From CAZJYI01 sp964550025 (GTDB lineage: Bacteria > Verrucomicrobiota > Kiritimatiellia > UBA8416 > CAYOBW01), in NCBI GenBank assembly GCA_964550025.1, contig CAZJYI010000178.1, positions 1 through 21,385 of the forward strand: a DNA stretch of 21,385 bases, given 5' to 3'. The translations under genes were made by a program, and so were the position numbers. A model generated the notes under the pieces. It made no database searches. It saw nothing but the letters and a program-made list of their open reading frames with translations, and was not told the DNA's origin. Position 1 is the stretch's first letter; the number at the start of each line of letters is the position of its first letter. Of this stretch, positions 21,129-21,385 are shown piece by piece.

Positions 21129-21385
21129 CCCGTCAATGGCTTTTTTTTGGGGAAAGAATTTGCGAATTTCCTAAGAAAAAGCACGAAAAGCGCGCGAAGG
21201 GCAAAAAAAAATCACGCCGATCGACATATTCAGGTCGTCAAGTGTGCAGATCTGCGGCGCTCCGGGAGGCGGTTCCTAATCCTGTGATATTGTCAAGAAT
21301 AGCATTGCCGCCGCCATCCCGTGTCGATAAAGTACATGGACAAAAGAGAGAGCCTATGGGTAAATGCAGGTAGTCAAAGGGTAGT
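21129..21385. other. AT-richer non-coding stretch upstream of the locus
   Basis: No convincing gene. It is visibly more AT-rich than the rest, with runs of eight T (21141-21148) and nine A (21203-21211), and a 10-base palindrome GCAGATCTGC (21246-21255) that could be an operator. On the minus strand the A run reads as a T-tract but is preceded only by a weak four-pair hairpin. On the plus strand an ATG at 21336 opens a frame (MDKRESLWVNAG) that runs off the edge; it is too short to judge. Confidence 0.5.

Noticed and set aside
21203..21211. Nine-A run as a minus-strand terminator T-tract
   Set aside because: The only preceding hairpin has four pairs and sits about ten bases away, which is not a credible intrinsic terminator.
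21336..21385. Plus-strand ATG opening a frame to the window edge (MDKRESLWVNAG)
   Set aside because: Only 16 codons are visible, without a good ribosome site or homology I can recognise; it could be the start of a divergent gene but cannot be supported.

Overview
The window is one long, GC-rich exopolysaccharide (capsule/EPS) locus. Every convincing gene is on the minus strand, so transcription runs from the right end to the left end. The gene content is a Wzx/Wzy-type system: outer-membrane export protein, tyrosine autokinase with Wzz-like chain-length domain, flippase, two O-antigen-polymerase/ligase-like membrane proteins, five glycosyltransferases, a methyltransferase and a polysaccharide deacetylase. 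A didermal bacterium is certain from the lipoprotein Wza-like exporter. The long coiled-coil/TPR proteins, TPR-tailed polymerase and GC-rich dispersed repeats would fit the Planctomycetes-Verrucomicrobia-Lentisphaerae/Kiritimatiellota group, but that placement is a guess.

Right end (about 20440-21385): an AT-richer, apparently non-coding stretch leads into a near-consensus sigma70 promoter. This drives a 140-residue secreted protein with a carboxypeptidase-regulatory-like (Ig-type) domain, which is closed by its own hairpin terminator. A short leader with nested inverted repeats follows.

Module I (about 6000-20440): a signal-peptide-bearing coiled-coil ORF overlaps, in another frame, a long coiled-coil protein ending in kinesin-light-chain-type TPRs; the two look like one gene split by a +1 frameshift. 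Then come the Wza-like exporter (its ATG directly follows the TAG of the TPR gene), the BY-kinase/Wzz co-polymerase, a polymerase/ligase with a TPR-like tail, the flippase (ATGA overlap), a SAM methyltransferase, a NodB-type deacetylase, a GT4 and a GT2 (TGATG overlap).

Module II (53-5885): after an intergenic palindromic 9-mer repeat, a second polymerase-like membrane protein, a GT4, an unrecognised polytopic membrane protein with an EEISWGQRIFGW motif, and two more GT4 enzymes follow in a chain of ATGA overlaps. Immediately after the last stop codon, at the window edge, is a degenerate tandem heptamer repeat (CTGNNNN).

Working model: the GTs assemble a lipid-linked repeat unit in the cytoplasm, the flippase moves it across the inner membrane, one or both Wzy-like proteins polymerise or transfer it, the BY-kinase controls length, and the polymer leaves through the Wza-like channel, with methylation and deacetylation as decorations. 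No initiating sugar-phosphate transferase, nucleotide-sugar enzyme or tyrosine phosphatase is seen, so the pathway must be completed elsewhere. No tRNA, rRNA, CRISPR array, transposase or integrase was found.
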